DNA from: Cristatella mucedo
Lineage: Eukaryota > Bryozoa > Phylactolaemata > Cristatellidae
Direction of reading: 5' to 3'
Assembly: GCA_009760855.2 (NCBI GenBank)
Contig: WPIO01000001.1
Location: 23,358,001 to 23,422,000 of the forward strand
Length of the DNA: 64,000 nt
The translations under genes were made by a program, and so were the position numbers. Every line of letters begins with the position of its first letter. The first letter of the stretch is position 1. The notes under the pieces are model-generated. The model did not search any database and had not been told where the DNA came from. It saw only the letters and a program-made list of their open reading frames with translations. Shown here in pieces: positions 11,403 to 23,924 of the stretch.

Positions 11403-12900
11403 TGAAGTATTTATCTTATTTATTCAATCCCACGGCCAGCTTTTCACAGCTGCCGACGACCGGCAATAGCCGGTGGCCCAAAGCAGCCTCACTGAGCTCC
11501 TTATTGGGAGTCTCGTTACATTCAACGAGTTTCAATTTGTTTCGTTTTCCTCCGATCCTCCGTGTGGTCCACGGCCTCCTCCGCTGTACTTTCCACTGCT
11601 CACTTCGTCAAGTTCTCTGTGGACTCATAAACCGTACTGTGCGAAGTTCATTGTGCTAGGCGGCCCACTGCTTTGGCGTTGCGCACTGCCCACAGATCTG
11701 AGCTCTGCTGGCTACTGCCAAAGGCCCGCTAAGAGGCCCCGTTTTTGTTCTGTTGAGAGACGGATATAGCCGTGTGTGCTACGCTTTCCACGATCTTGCG
11801 TTCTGGGGGACGAGAGTTGACCACCTTCACCGTCCTGCGGCCGGCGCATTTGTACGGCCAGCAGCCCACATTTTCGACTACTCGGCGACCTAACATTCTC
11901 ATCGACCTACAGCCAGCTAAGGTGCTGCGGTACCAGCATAGTTAGTTGTATGCTGAACACCTCTTACCGGTTCACTATAAAATGACACCGCACTTCAGTG
12001 ATTTTGCTAGATCACTTACAGCTTCGTCGAGTTTCGACTCCATTTATTTGAAGCTAGCTAGTCCAAGTCCTCCGCAGCTTTAGCCACATGACTTGCTCCC
12101 CCAAAACAGGCGAAAGAAATTTAAAGAAACACATGATTGCCTAATCTGAGATAAAGAACTGGCCGTAAACGGCTACAACAACGTGGATTTTTGGCAACAC
12201 AGTAGAGCATTTTACCATTTAAAGCGATCAGCTAGCAGTTTTGATCCTTCCTGAAAATTAATTGTGAATTGCCGACTCTGGCCAGCAATTATCCACGACC
12301 CGAGACGTGGAGTCAAGCACGGATCGAGCATTTTGGCTGTGGCACATAATGAAGCAACCACAGGGCTTTTAACTAAAGGAGGTCGGATGCTGTACAGCTG
12401 ACCAGACTCTGTCAAAGTATGGATTTTTTCGTCCGTTCAATAAACTGTCAGACATCTGCCTGAGAAACTTCCTACCAGGCTGGCAGCTTTCGGAGTAGAG
12501 GCCATCGATGGTGTACCAGATATTCGTTGTAGGCCCGTATACAGTGGCAGTGCCATTATCATGTATACCCCGCGATGACATTGAATCACGAGGCAATAGT
12601 AAGAAAATTAAAATGAGCCTTGCTGAACTCGTGCTTGGTGCCACAAAGAAAATGGCAGGTTGGGCTGCAAGGAGTCGTGCGAGCATGCCGCTTTGGAGAG
12701 GTACGGTCCGCGACCTCTAACCGCTGCCCAACCAGGACACTTGCTCAGCCGAATAATGCCTGCCGTTTGCACGCTAGCTGCGTGACAGACTCGGAGCACC
12801 GCCGGAGCATGACCAACAGTCTCGTCAATCGGTGGCTGTTTCGGAATCGCAAGCTGAACCTTGGTAATGTGAACCTTTGGTGTCGACGAATGACAGGGGT
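11403..12900. other. No recognised feature
   Basis: No exon or known repeat identified. A minus frame of about 105 codons (12686-12369) is open but resembles nothing I know. Confidence 0.35.
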
Positions 12901-12904
12901 GTCG

Positions 12905-13065
12905 TGGAGCTGATTTAATAACCTCCCTTGTATAGCGGCAGAAGAGCCTTAATAGCTATCACCGCCGCTTGCATTTTGAAAAAAAGAATCGTTCACTGCA
13001 GAAATTCAACCCACGAACTCGGTCGTGAAGAGTAACCACCTTACCTCCTTAGCGATCACGGCCCT
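12905..13065 (-). repeat. SINE-A copy
   Basis: On the minus strand: TAAGGTGGTTACTC (box A-like), GTGGGTTGAATTTCTGC (box B-like), a central part with GCGGTGATAGC, AAGGCTCTTCTGCCGCTATACAA, then a 3' end in GGTTATTAAATCAGCTCC. The same order occurs at 28125 (minus), 29735, 36195 and 49685 (plus). Confidence 0.75.
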
Positions 13066-13107
13066 CCGGAGAAGAACGGCAGCCACATACAAGGAGTCTG
13101 CGGGAGT

Positions 13108-13568
13108 TTGACTGTGCAGCCAAGGCCAGGGCCACGGCTTGGCTCCTTGGCACCTAGCTGAACTGCTGCACCAGTTTCAGCCTCTTTGCGCCCTCATTTC
13201 CTCTGTGGAAAATAAATCAGCTGTTCCACTCTTCCGCTTAAAGACCATTGGCGACAAAAGCTTTAGCTCTGCAGGTCCTAGACTGTGGAACTCGCTTCCA
13301 CAATTCTTACACAACGATAACTACTCCTCGGCTGCTGCTCGGCACATCCTTTTCAGCGGTTCTGAGCTGCTACTTCCATGCTACTCACTACCTCAACTGC
13401 TCTCCTGACTCGGCTATGCTTCCCACTTTCTCTTTGTTGGATAAGACAAAGTCTGTTGGTTATCGAATGCGTACCGAAAGCTGATTAGGCTGTGGGTGAG
13501 CTACACAAAACTCTCCTGCGTAACACGCACATAGTCTTTATCACTTTGTGGAGTTGCAGACGGAGATA
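13108..13568 (+). mobile_element. LINE A, 3' fragment with tail
   Basis: It encodes AELLHQFQPL, SFSSAGPRLWNSLPQFL and the 3' UTR ending in GTGGAGTTGCAGACGGAGATACA. The copy is 5'-truncated at the ARHGLAP region, and the reading frame is broken by indels after PQFL. Confidence 0.85.
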
Positions 13569-13599
13569 CAGCTAACTGATCAAGCTCCACTGGCAACGA

Positions 13600-13682
13600 C
13601 AGAGCAGTATAGCTAAACTGCTGCACCAGTTGCAGCCTCCTCGTGCCCTCACTTAATCTATGGAAAAGTGATTAGCTGCTCC
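13600..13682 (+). mobile_element. LINE A, short internal fragment
   Basis: About 80 bases repeating the segment for AELLHQFQP through the ENKLAA-type region, directly after the tail of the preceding copy. It ends abruptly, so it is probably a rearranged piece. Confidence 0.65.
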
Positions 13683-14394
13683 GGATAGATAGCGAACGCC
13701 TAGGTTTCCGGGTCAATCCTGTCAAGAGTAGGCTCTCTCTGAGCTGGCATTCGATGCTGCGCCTGGCCTGCACGTGGGGCGGCAAAGGACTCGGTTTGGG
13801 ACGGCAACTAAAATGGCGAGTAGAAATCACGCCGTCACGCCGAGTAGCAAGGTCGGAGTGACGAGCGGGTCGCATGCTGACGGTTGGCTGCTTGTGCACC
13901 AAATGACTTGCTCGTGAGAGCACCGACGGCAGTTCCCCTGAGCCTTTCAAGATCTAGCCTCTCGTTTCTCATAGCGGGCAAGATGCTTTCCAGCCCGGAT
14001 TAGTCATTTTCGGTCATCGCTCAAAGAGAAGCTAATGGCAACAGCTCAAGCATTGGGGGTAGATGCATATCTATGCTACTTACGAAATGCGCAGGTCCGC
14101 GAGCTGGCCGAGAGCAGAGGCTCTCAAGCCGACTGGTAGTCTAAGTGAGGATGTCAAATTAAGGCACGAAGGCCCGGCCTCAAATCAGCTGCAGCAATTA
14201 TCGAGGGACCTAAGTGGCGCCCATCTCCTGCTCGAGGTCTCTTTGCACTCCAATATTTGATTACTGATTGCCCGATGCCGGCTCTGGCCCTCAGATTTTC
14301 TTTCAACAGCCCGCTTGGCCTGATGGCGCAGACGCGTTTTGCTTCGGTTTCCGGGGGCTTCAACGAGGCGTAGTTTTTTACCTTACCGAATTCC
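13683..14394. other. No recognised feature
   Basis: Moderately GC-rich, with no supported exon or repeat. Confidence 0.4.
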
Positions 14395-14690
14395 CATACC
14401 ATGATAAAGAATCTAAAAGCGCACTTGTTTTTGACAGCATTTGATGGTTCCTTGTGATTTTTCTTTGTGTGCTGACATTCGCTGACACTGTGCATGCTGC
14501 CAATAACCACATTCGCGTATTGATTCTGTGCATATCACGAGGAGCATATCTCGCTCCTTGATAGTTTGCATGTTACCACTAACCGTTTGATCATGCTTGC
14601 TGCGCAGCATATTTAAAGTGCCTAGAAAGAGATTAAGTTCTCTGTGAGAGCTATACAAACTTATTATTACTATTGTATAGTAAGCATACT
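14395..14690 (+). mobile_element. LINE B, 3' UTR fragment
   Basis: 3' UTR of LINE B: GCTGACACTGTGCATGCTGCC, TTTGATCATGCTT, then the terminal stem-loop GTGCCTAGAAAGAGATTAAG and a TTATTATTACTATTG tail. It is truncated on the 5' side just after the end of the ORF. Confidence 0.8.
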
Positions 14691-15925
14691 AATGAGAATA
14701 AAGCAAGCTTAGTTTAAGCAGCGAGGCTTCTACCTATCGTTGGCCAAAGGTCAGTTCACTGTGTACTCAAACAATTCTACAGAATCGGTAAAAAGACATT
14801 CGGAATTAAACTTGATTGCTATCCACTTTATCCTGATGCCTGAATGGGGCAAGAATGCAATTTGAGCTCAGCACGGTGAATTTTAGCTTGCTAGCCACAG
14901 TAAAGCTAACTTTGAGCCAAATGGTTAACTGATAGCCGCCTAATTTAATAGGCTTGGCTCGGCGGCTATGGTGATTAGTGGATACTGCTCAGGCCAATCT
15001 ATCTGCATCCATTTTGGATTTTTAAGACACGATACACCAGTACGCATTTATAGCTGGCTGGAGTAGATGGCACGATCGCCATCCACAGTTAACCGTATTC
15101 GAATTAGGGCAGGTAAGAGTGTAACAGTGTACTAACAGTTGTGGATGATTTAGCTGTAGGAGACCCGTCGGTGCTCCACCGTATGGTCTGTTTAATCGAT
15201 TTTCAAGTCTGTCGACAACTTGACCTTGACTCGCGTCCGTTTTCCTCCGCTCCCAGTCTAACTGAGTAATAATGGCTGTTGAATCGCCGCTTTAGAGCAG
15301 GTGGTAGGTAATCAATGCACGTCAAACCTTCGGCATCATTAAGCTGATTGAATTAATACGATGAACACAAATCAATGTTGTCGATCATCCTACCAATACA
15401 ATTACTGTCATAGAATGTAGCTAGACATTGAGATAACTACCAGTGAATAATAGCCATTGTTGCAAACCTTGCTTTTAGCAAGCTTTATTGTAAAGACTTT
15501 GTTTGCAAGACTTCTGCCATGTGAGAACTCTGTTGCTTCACTTAAAGTGAGCGCATTGGGTTGGAGGTATAGCTTCTCCGCTTGTTAACCTGTCTGGACA
15601 ATGCAATACACTTCTACACATACTACAGGCGACCGCCCATTGGGCCAAGGTCAAAATCGCGGCTACTTTAAAAACTAACTGGCTACAACACTGGGTACAA
15701 GGTCGGGGTATTGGCAGAAACGGCCACCTTCGCGAGCACCACCGTCCTCAAATAACGACGGCGTTTCCATGATGGAACGATATACGGTAGCTGCAAAGAC
15801 AAATTTTTATTCTGGCAGTATGAAAATAACCAGTCGTCTTTAAGCGTCGACGTGCCGATGTACTGTTACACTGGCAGTAGAATTCTAATCTAAGCAGACT
15901 AGTCGCGCTATCAAACCTTCCTAGC
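14691..15925. other. No recognised feature
   Basis: AT-moderate, apparently unique DNA with no exon or repeat that I can support. Confidence 0.4.
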
Positions 15926-16875
15926 TGGCGTCACCAACTTACTTGTGATGGGAAAACCAAGCATGACTCAGAAATTCGAAAGCTCAACGCTAAAAACGGC
16001 TCTACCAGCATATTTCCCCTTAAATTTGTATTAAATCTAGGTTTCCTATTTCAGACTTTTCACAGGATGATCATATCAGCTCCCTAGTCAAGTCTGCCAG
16101 CTTTCAGCTACAGGACATTTACAAAAATCCACCTTGTTTAGACAGGGATACCACATATAAATTTTTCCACCCATTTGTGACATCCCGAAATTGTTACTCA
16201 CTACTTGCTGAAATACCGGCCTGTGCAATCAGGGGCTTTCAGCTTGTGAAAAACTCTGCAGCTAGGCTTTTCTGTCGTTGGCATTGCAATTGCCACATTT
16301 CACCTTTTCTTGCCGACCTGTATACTCTCTCAGTCAAGCAAAGCATCGACTTCAAGGTTCTGCCACTCACTTTTAGGTACCTCTATTCTCTGGCTCCAGC
16401 CTACCTATCAGATTTACTTCCCCGTCAGCCTAGGCATCGTAATACCCACTTTTCTGGGTCAAATCATTTAGCTCCACCTCGTGCGATTTTGAAATCCTTT
16501 GGAGATCGTGCCTTTTTATCATGTACTCCCAGCACCAAGAACTCACTCCCGACTACAGTCATGACATCCCCTGACCTGACGACATTAAAGAGAAGCTTAA
16601 AATGCACCCGCTCATCACAGCACTTACTGGGTCCTTGTTATTCGCCCTCTGAGCTTAATCGTGCTGACACTGTGCATGCTAATACTAACCATACTGTACA
16701 TGTTAACACTGTTCATCCCACTTCTAACAACTTTAAGTTTGTTAACACGGTGTATGTTACCAAGAACAATTTGATCATGCTTCCTTTACAGCATATAAAA
16801 AGGGCATAGAAAGCGATTTAGTTATCTGTGGGGAATATTTAAATGTGTTACATTATTGCTATTATTATTGTCGTT
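15926..16875 (+). mobile_element. LINE B, ORF2 C-terminus plus 3' end
   Basis: A 5'-truncated copy. The frame from 16177 carries NSAARLFCR, FADLYTLSVKQSIDFKVLPLTF-type and SLAPAYLSDLLPRQPRHR motifs of the LINE B C-terminal domain. The 3' UTR and the TTATTGCTATTATTATT tail follow. Upstream to about 15.93 kb the DNA still aligns to the preceding ORF2 segment, but with stop codons. Confidence 0.85.
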
Positions 16876-17786
16876 GCATGTTGAGAGATTTAATTTTACG
16901 CCTCTTGTTTTTCAGAGTTGCTTCTACAAATGTATGTATGCATGCAATCAGCAAATGTACCGTAGACTTTGTACTACAGTCGTCCCTGTGAGACACGGAG
17001 CTCAGCAGAAAGCACGAGCAGCTGCTGCAGCTGCTCGTGCAGTTAAGGCACGGCTCTTGCCAGGTACAAGCACTCAAATATGTCAGCTTCCAAGAACTAT
17101 CGGTTGCGTCGATTGGCTACACTACAGCTATCTTTATGAGCTCTACAATTATAAAGTAAACACCGCAATATTAGCCGTAGCATTGATCTTATCATCTGTG
17201 CTCTGGATGCGCCAATAGATATTATCAAGGGCTGTCTTGCATTATTCGAACCTACTTAAATGTCTAAGTAGGGATTGCTTTGTGACACCACCGGTGGCTA
17301 CTAATTACTAGCTACGGCAAATAGCGGCTCAGCCATCAATCCAGTTATTGGCACAAGGTACTAGCTGCATTTCAGCTCAGCCCCAAATTCCGTTGATGTA
17401 AATTTACTAATTGTGTTATCGACATGTCCCGCTTAGAGCTATAGTACAGCTTGAGTACGGGCTATCAGTCTGCTTTCAATTTGCTTTCTGTTGAGCATGA
17501 GAACATACTTGACAGCTGCTATGATTAGCAGTTCGTGAGTTATGATTGTAAGGAGCTTCACGCATCAGAAGCTGCTTGATTCTTGCTATATTCGCACTTA
17601 TTCAGTTATCTGTAGCTTTACATCAGCAAAGAGATCCACGTTCACTCTTCTTTTAACATTGATAGACCTTAAGCACGAAGAGTTGATCGTACCTAAGGAA
17701 CATTCCATGTACGGATTCGTATGTATATATGTATCTCCGTCTGTAACTCCACAAAGACTATGTGGGCGTTATGCATTGAAGTTTTA
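16876..17786. other. No recognised feature (contains a palindrome)
   Basis: Sequence between two LINE B copies. A 120-codon frame (16856-17218) starts in the LINE tail and runs through an Ala-coding palindrome; I do not regard it as a gene. Confidence 0.4.
17012..17040. repeat. Near-perfect 29-bp palindrome
   Basis: Arms GCACGAGCAGCTGC and GCAGCTGCTCGTGC are perfect reverse complements separated by one T. The arms contain CAGCTG, the E-box core. Confidence 0.9.
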
Positions 17787-18575
17787 ATAATAATAATAAT
17801 AATGATAATGCACTTGATAAAGCGCCCTCAGAGAACTCAATCTCTTACTAGACGCTTTACATTTGGTGCAAAGGGAAACGAGATTGAATGGTGAGTAATA
17901 TCATGCTTGATAAACAGCATGAATAACATAGTTAGGGATGACATTCACAGTGTCAGCATGCAAATGTGGTTAGTGGCAGCATGCACAGTGTCAGCACGCA
18001 TAAGCACATGAAGGACGAATCACAGGGACCCACTAAATGCTGTCCTTTTTTTGTTTTTTAAGTTCTTTTTAAATGTGGTCAAGTCAGGGGATTTTCTGAC
18101 ACAAGTCGGGAAGGAGCTCTAGGCTTTGGAAGAATACGAACTGAATGCACGGTCTCCAAAGAATTTGAGGTTTGTACGATGTATTGGTAAACAGTTGGAT
18201 TCCGAAAAGCGGGTGGTACGATGCTTGGGCTGGTGGGGAAGTAGATCTGAGAGATAGGCTGGAGCCAACGAATGAAGTGACCTAATAGTGAGTGACAAAC
18301 CTTGAAGTCGATCCGTTGCTTTACTGGGGGCCAGTGCAGGTCGGCGAGAAGTGGTGTGATGTGGCAACTGCGACGCAGTCGACAGACAGGCCTAGTTGCA
18401 GAGTTTTGCACAAGCTGTAATCGCCCGATTGCACAAGCAGCTAGGCCAGCAAGCAGTGAGTTACAGAAGTCAAGACGGGATGTCACTAATACATGGACCA
18501 ACTTAGACGTGGTATCCTTATCTAAACAAGCCCGAATTTTAGCAACGTTGTGTAGCTGAAAGTAGGCAGTTTTAT
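17787..18575 (-). mobile_element. LINE B, 5'-truncated copy
   Basis: Read on the minus strand it ends at 17787 in (ATT)n preceded by the stem-loop. The frame 18588-18079 has LDKDTTSKLVHVLVTSRLDF, NSLLAG and LHWPPVKQRIDFKV, the same domain as the other B copies, and is open for 169 codons. It is one of the least damaged B C-terminal regions here. Confidence 0.9.
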
Positions 18576-18800
18576 ATAGCGCACTCACAGTCTAAGCGAC
18601 TTTCGGTACGCATTCTGTAGCCAACAGACTTCACCGCACACAAATAAGAGAAAGTGGGAAGTATGGTTAAGTCGCGAGTAGCATGAAATTAGACGATGTA
18701 GCCCGGTTCAAAGACTTCCTCTATGTCAACAGCCGGATGATTAAAAAAACCAAGGTCTCTTTTTTTACTCGAAAACTGAAGTCCTATCCGTCAGACCTAA
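18576..18800. mobile_element. LINE A fragments in opposite orientation
   Basis: 18576-18690 is the LINE A 3' region on the minus strand (CTAAGCGACTTTCGGTACGC on plus). 18700-18800 is the start of the LINE A reverse transcriptase segment on the plus strand, matching 47265-47360. The junction between them is not a normal insertion and suggests rearrangement. Confidence 0.65.
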
Positions 18801-18819
18801 AACTAATTTAATAATTGTA

Positions 18820-18895
18820 GTACATTTCTACAGCACCATCAGAGAACTTAATCTCTTTCTAGGAGATTTACATTTGCTTTAAAGTACGCATAATA
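18820..18895 (-). mobile_element. LINE B tail-only fragment
   Basis: About 75 bases covering only the terminal stem-loop region (AGAGAACTTAATCTCTTTCTAG on plus). The simple-repeat tail is eroded. Confidence 0.65.
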
Positions 18896-19021
18896 CAAAT
18901 TGTAGAAGACTGCGAATTCTTTGCTTGTCTATTGTGAGAGGTCTTGTTCCCCGGATATTAGCTGTTCGACCGATGTATTTTCTACCTTCTTCGTAGACGA
19001 AATTGCTCATATTTGTGCGCA

Positions 19022-19748
19022 AATAATGTAATGTAACGTATCTCCGTCTGTAACTCCACAAAGTCAAAAAGACCATGTGGGTGATACGCAGGAGAGTTTT
19101 GTATAGCGCACTCGCAGCCTAAGCGGCTTTCGGTACGCATTCGGCAGCCAATAGACTTTGTCTCACGCCACAAAGAGAAAGTAGGAAGCATAGCAGAGTC
19201 AGGAGAGCAGTTGAGGTAGTGAGTAACATGGAAGTAGCAGCTCAGGACCGCTGAAAAGGATGAGCCATACTCGGCAGCAGGAGAGTAGTTTTCGTTGCGT
19301 AAGAATTGTGGGAGCGAGTTCCACAGTCTAGGACCTGTAGAGCTAAAGCTTCTGTCGCCATCAGTCTCTAAGCGCTTGATTGGAACAGCTAATATATTTT
19401 CCACATAGGACCTGAGGACACGAGCAGGCTGAAACTGATGCAGCAGTTCAGCTAGGTACCAAAGAGCCAAGCCGAGGGGAGCCCCGTGGGTCAGCGAAGA
19501 ACTTTGCTCTTTATCCGTTGCTCAACCGGCAGCCATCCTAGCTCTTTTAGCAAAGGAGACACGTGCTCATACCGCTGGGACTTCAAGACTAGCCTTACAG
19601 CCGTATTCACAGTCTGCTGCAGTAGCCTAATAGCTTTCTTTGGCAGCCCAGCCAAAGGGAATTACAATAATCAAGCCGAGACAGAACTAAGAAGCTGGTT
19701 AAATCTTTTACAAGTAACTGTGGAAGACAGCTCCTAATCTTGGATAGG
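19022..19748 (-). mobile_element. LINE A, 5'-truncated copy
   Basis: The minus frame 19470-18982 carries AELLHQFQPARVLRSYVENI, FSSTGPRLWNSLPQFL and the normal terminus IQNSPA. The 3' UTR ends in CAGACGGAGATAC followed by the tail ACGTTACATTACATT. The 5' end is at the YPRLGAV-equivalent position of ORF2. Confidence 0.9.
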
Positions 19749-20412
19749 GATGATGTATGATGATGTATCTCCGTCAGTAACTCCACAAAGTCATAAAGAC
19801 CATGTGGGTGTTACGCAGGAGAGTTTTGTATAGCGCACTCACAGCCTAAGCGGCTTTCGGTACGCATTCGGTAGCCAACAGACTTCGTCTCACGCAACAA
19901 AGAGTAAGTGGGAAGCATAGCAGAGTTAGGAGAGCAGTTGAGGTAGTGAGTAGCATAGAAGTAGCAGTTCAGGACCGCTGAAAAAGATGTCCCATCGTCG
20001 GCAGTTGGAGAGTAGATGTCGTTGCGTAAGAATTGTGGAAGCAAGTTTTTACAGTCTTGGACCTGCAGAGCTAAAGCTTCTGTCGCCAACTGTCTTTAAG
20101 CGGAGGAATCGGACGTGATGGCTTGCCGTAGAGGCAGTCTTCTGGATGAAGCTTTCAAAATTTAGGCAGCTGTCGAAAACGACATCTAAGTTTCGAGCAC
20201 GTGGCGATTGTCGCACAATAGCTTCACCTATTAGAAGAGCAAAGCCTTTTACTCCAGCCACATGCTTAGGGCGTCCTATGAGCAGCAGTTCGGTTCTATC
20301 ATCATTTAATTTCAGGAAGTTTTCAGACATCCAGGATCGAATATCGAAAAGGCAAGCATTCAGTTTCTCAGTTGCCGCAGCGGATTCCGACGTTTGAATG
20401 ACAAATACTATA
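19749..20412 (-). mobile_element. LINE A copy with internal deletion
   Basis: It directly abuts the preceding copy in the same orientation. It ends in CGGAGATACATCATC. The frame 20330-20049 passes from TASTASHHV straight to LRLKTVGDRSFSS, so about 390 bases of ORF2 are missing. The 5' end lies just past the YVDD region. The downstream neighbour may have integrated at this copy's tail. Confidence 0.85.
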
Positions 20413-20489
20413 AAGCCACATCATACTGAAGGTAATGTTAAGTCTCAACCTGCGACCTTCGTTAATAAACTTTCCGGGATTGCTTCATG

Positions 20490-22300
20490 CGAAGTGGCTA
20501 CTTCAACTAGTTTACTAAAAGAGCTCGTCTTCTAAAGACCCTGAACTATATCGTCTGTGGTCCTCACTGGCTGAAAACTCAGTCCAGCCATAGCTCAGAT
20601 TTTAAATATTTATATGGATAACTGGCTGTTCCGGAGCCTATTGAATCGACCGTCGTTCAAACAACACTTAAAAGGCTGGATTACACTCTGAAGTTTTAAC
20701 AAGCCATCGCTCAGTTTTTTTCAGTATTACCTATGAAATGTTCTCTAAGCAGCTTTTAGAATACATCGGAAGGAACGGACTGCCATGAACTTTCGGTTGG
20801 GATTCAAGCGAACCACTGAAGTGAAACTGTTCTCCTCCGTTTGACCAACGACACCTCAAGCAGCAATATCGACGGTAAGATTACTGCCCTAGCCCTCCTT
20901 AATCTGTCAGCTGCGTTCCACAATATTGATCACGATTGCCTACTTAAACGATTGGGAACGATGATGGGTACTGAAGAAAAATTACTGGTGTGGTTCAAAT
21001 CATATTTTCCTGGTCATGCTCACTCGGTGTCTTGTGGAGGTCAAGTCTCAGCCAGAAAACCGGTAACATTCGGAGTCCCACAAGAGTCCATCCTTACTCT
21101 TTTTCTATTCACCATTTATCTCGAGCCTCTAGGGAAAGCAATCCTTGCCTACTGGATCGCTTTGACTTCTCAGGTAAAGATACCTATCTGTGTTTTTCAT
21201 TAAACCACCGGAATCTGCTGCAGCGACCAATTAACCTAATGCTCACCGTGCAGACGTTCGATCCTAGATGTCGGCCAATGTTCTTAAACTAAAAAATGAT
21301 GACTGAACTTTCTACTCATTGAACATCCCTAGCTTATGGCTGGTTTGGGGAACTTTGCTTATCTACTAGGTGATGTGGTTATGCGATCACCAGCATGCGC
21401 TCTGAATTTAGCTGCCGCCTTCGACAGCTGCCTAAACTTTAAAAGCTTCATTAAGAAAACTGCGCATCATGCCATCATCGGAACTTAGTTGTTCTCTTTA
21501 GTAACTTTTAGTAACTTCTTTAAGTGTATTTGCTTCATTGAGAAGACTGCCTCCACAGCTAGCCATCACGTCTGACCTCTGTCTAAAATGTTGGGGCTAT
21601 TTACCATGATGGCTTGCAAAAAATTAACCAGATCCCTGGTTTTGAGTAGGCTAGGCTACCAAAAAGCATTAAGCCTTTGCAGCTGGCTACAAATATGGCT
21701 ACGAGGGTAGTCAACAAAACCTAAAGGTTCAGCCATGTTGTCCTTTACTGAACGAAGTACGATGGCTGGTCGTTCAATGGATGCGGAGAAGAATTCTTAC
21801 TTGGACCGACAGGCCCACCATGGCTTGGCTCCTTCATACCCAGCGGAAGTTCTGCTCTCATTTAAGTTTCGATCGTACTTCCTTTGCAGCCAATGTAAAG
21901 TGCCTAGAAAGAGATTGGGTTATCTGATGGCACTATATCAAATGCGTTATTATTATTATTATTATTGTCGTAAGCCTCCTCTTGCCTTCAGGTCCTCTAT
22001 TGACATTGGAGTGGATTTTCTGTTCCTACGCTTAAAAATCGTTGGAGGCAGAAGCTTTTGCTCTTCGTCCTCGACGGTGGAACTCACTTCCACGATTCTT
22101 ACGAAGCGGCATTTACTGTCCTGCTAACGACTGCGGCACATCATTTCCAGTCATCGTGAGCTTCTACTTCTCTTCTACTCAATGCCTCTACTGCCCTCTG
22201 GAAGAAGCTGTGCATATCACTTTTTTTGCGTTGCTTAAGTCTGTTGGCTACCTTGCACGCCGAAGGCCGCTTAGTCTTTGAGTGCACTATAGAAAATAAC
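20490..22300 (+). mobile_element. LINE A, long decayed copy (interrupted)
   Basis: It begins in the segment matching 47595 (KKSSSPEDP region) and runs through the reverse transcriptase core. The frame 20841-21203 has TALALLNLSAAFHNIDHDCLL, FGVPQESI and a degraded polymerase motif. The C-terminal part follows to about 22.30 kb (LRLKIVGGRSF, CTIENN). A LINE B tail (21866-21966) is inserted between the LAPSYPAE and CLQVL-equivalent positions, and the LINE A sequence resumes on both sides. Key residues such as the first catalytic Asp of the AFDTIDH motif are mutated (AFHNIDH). Confidence 0.8.
21866..21966 (+). mobile_element. LINE B tail-only insertion
   Basis: About 100 bases: GCAGCCAATGTAAAGTGCCTAG, the stem-loop and a TTATTATTATTATTATTATTG tail. 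It is inserted within the LINE A copy above, so it is younger than that copy. Confidence 0.85.
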
Positions 22301-22316
22301 TTCGATTCGAAACTTC

Positions 22317-22821
<505 letters not shown>

Positions 22822-23682
22822 TGGCTGCCAACCAAGATAGCTCAGTGGCGATGGAGGAATGAAACACATTTCTTTGACTAAATGGCTATATGAATTGTAT
22901 TTCTGCTCATGGTTAACCTAGCGCACGGGCTCTATGTGGTGCTCCAGCTGCAGTGGACACTATCATGGACTGCCGAGCTGAAATAAGGCCTATTGATGCC
23001 TAGTGCGGAACTCGGGCTATTTTTGCAACCGCGCTTCTGGACCTGCTAATTCGGCTAAGGGAATCATGACCGGCTACGCCCCTCCTTATTAGCGGCCGCT
23101 AGAAGCGCGTAGAAGGACGGTGAACTGAACAGCTATTGCTGCGGAATGTTATTTTCATACACAATTTAGATTGTGAAGGCTGAGATATTAATCGAGGCAG
23201 TGTACCTGCGACTTGGTCTGAACTAGCCCGCGGCTGCGGCGTCGCGACGCGGGATATGCCCAACGGTGCCGCTGGTGGCATCGCTAAGACGGCCGCAGCT
23301 TGCTCGTACTCGTCAGCGGGGCTAGCGGCCTCGCGCTCTCCTCGTCTAATGCGCGCCGCGTCTTCTTTGAGCACGTCAGGCTGCGGTAACTATGTGACTA
23401 CTGCTGTTGTCCTCGTTGACCGCTGCGGCCTGAGACGAGACGCTGAATGCGAACTTTGCAGAAGGCCTCGCAGTCTAATTGCCGCCCAACCTCACTCGCC
23501 GGGTAAGTGGTCCGTTTAGTCACGCAAAACGTGCAGCAGCATTCCATTAAAGTAGGTGCTTTCTTGCCCAGCGACGATCATGAGGACTGCTGACCAACCA
23601 ACCGCGAGCTTCAGGCCAACAAAGTAAGTACCAGAGGTTTGAACACGTGTCTACTTTGCTAAAAGGCTCGGATGGCTGCCGG
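22822..23682. other. Mostly unassigned, contains one exon candidate
   Basis: A GC-rich patch at 23215-23520 stands out from AT-richer surroundings and contains the exon candidate listed separately. Nothing else was recognised. Confidence 0.4.
23206..23380 (-). CDS. Candidate internal exon, unknown protein
   Basis: On the minus strand an acceptor ACCGCAG at 23381 and a donor GCAG|GTACAC at 23206 bound a 175-base stretch that is open in one frame. The peptide starts PDVLKEDAARIRRGEREAAS and continues with an acidic then Ala/Pro-rich part. The frame has a stop just upstream of the acceptor, so it would need splicing. No initiation codon is implied. The GC-rich patch in AT-richer DNA is the second argument. 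I do not recognise the peptide; it may be chance. Confidence 0.25.
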
Positions 23683-23795
23683 TTGATAATAATAATAATA
23701 ATAATAATGCACTTGATAAAGCGCCCTCAGAGAACTTAATCTTTCTAGGCGCTTTACATTTGCTGCAAAGGGAAATGCAATTGATAACTTCAAAA
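23683..23795 (-). mobile_element. LINE B tail-only copy
   Basis: On the plus strand: TAATAATAATAATAATAATG, CACTTGATAAAGCGCCCTC, AGAGAACTTAATC, CTTTACATTTGCTGCAAAGG. About 110 bases in length. Confidence 0.85.
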
Positions 23796-23924
23796 AGGTC
23801 TTAGCTGTATCGTTTCCGTACGATGTTCGCAAGAACTTCGGTTTTCGGGAGAATTCTGCAACGAACACAAACGCACATTAGAGCGCCTTATGTCAGGAGG
23901 CGAGAATGATCAGCGAATTCAGAG

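Noticed and set aside
16856..17218. 120-codon plus ORF
   Set aside because: Starts within a LINE B tail and includes poly-Ala from a palindrome; no protein similarity recognised.
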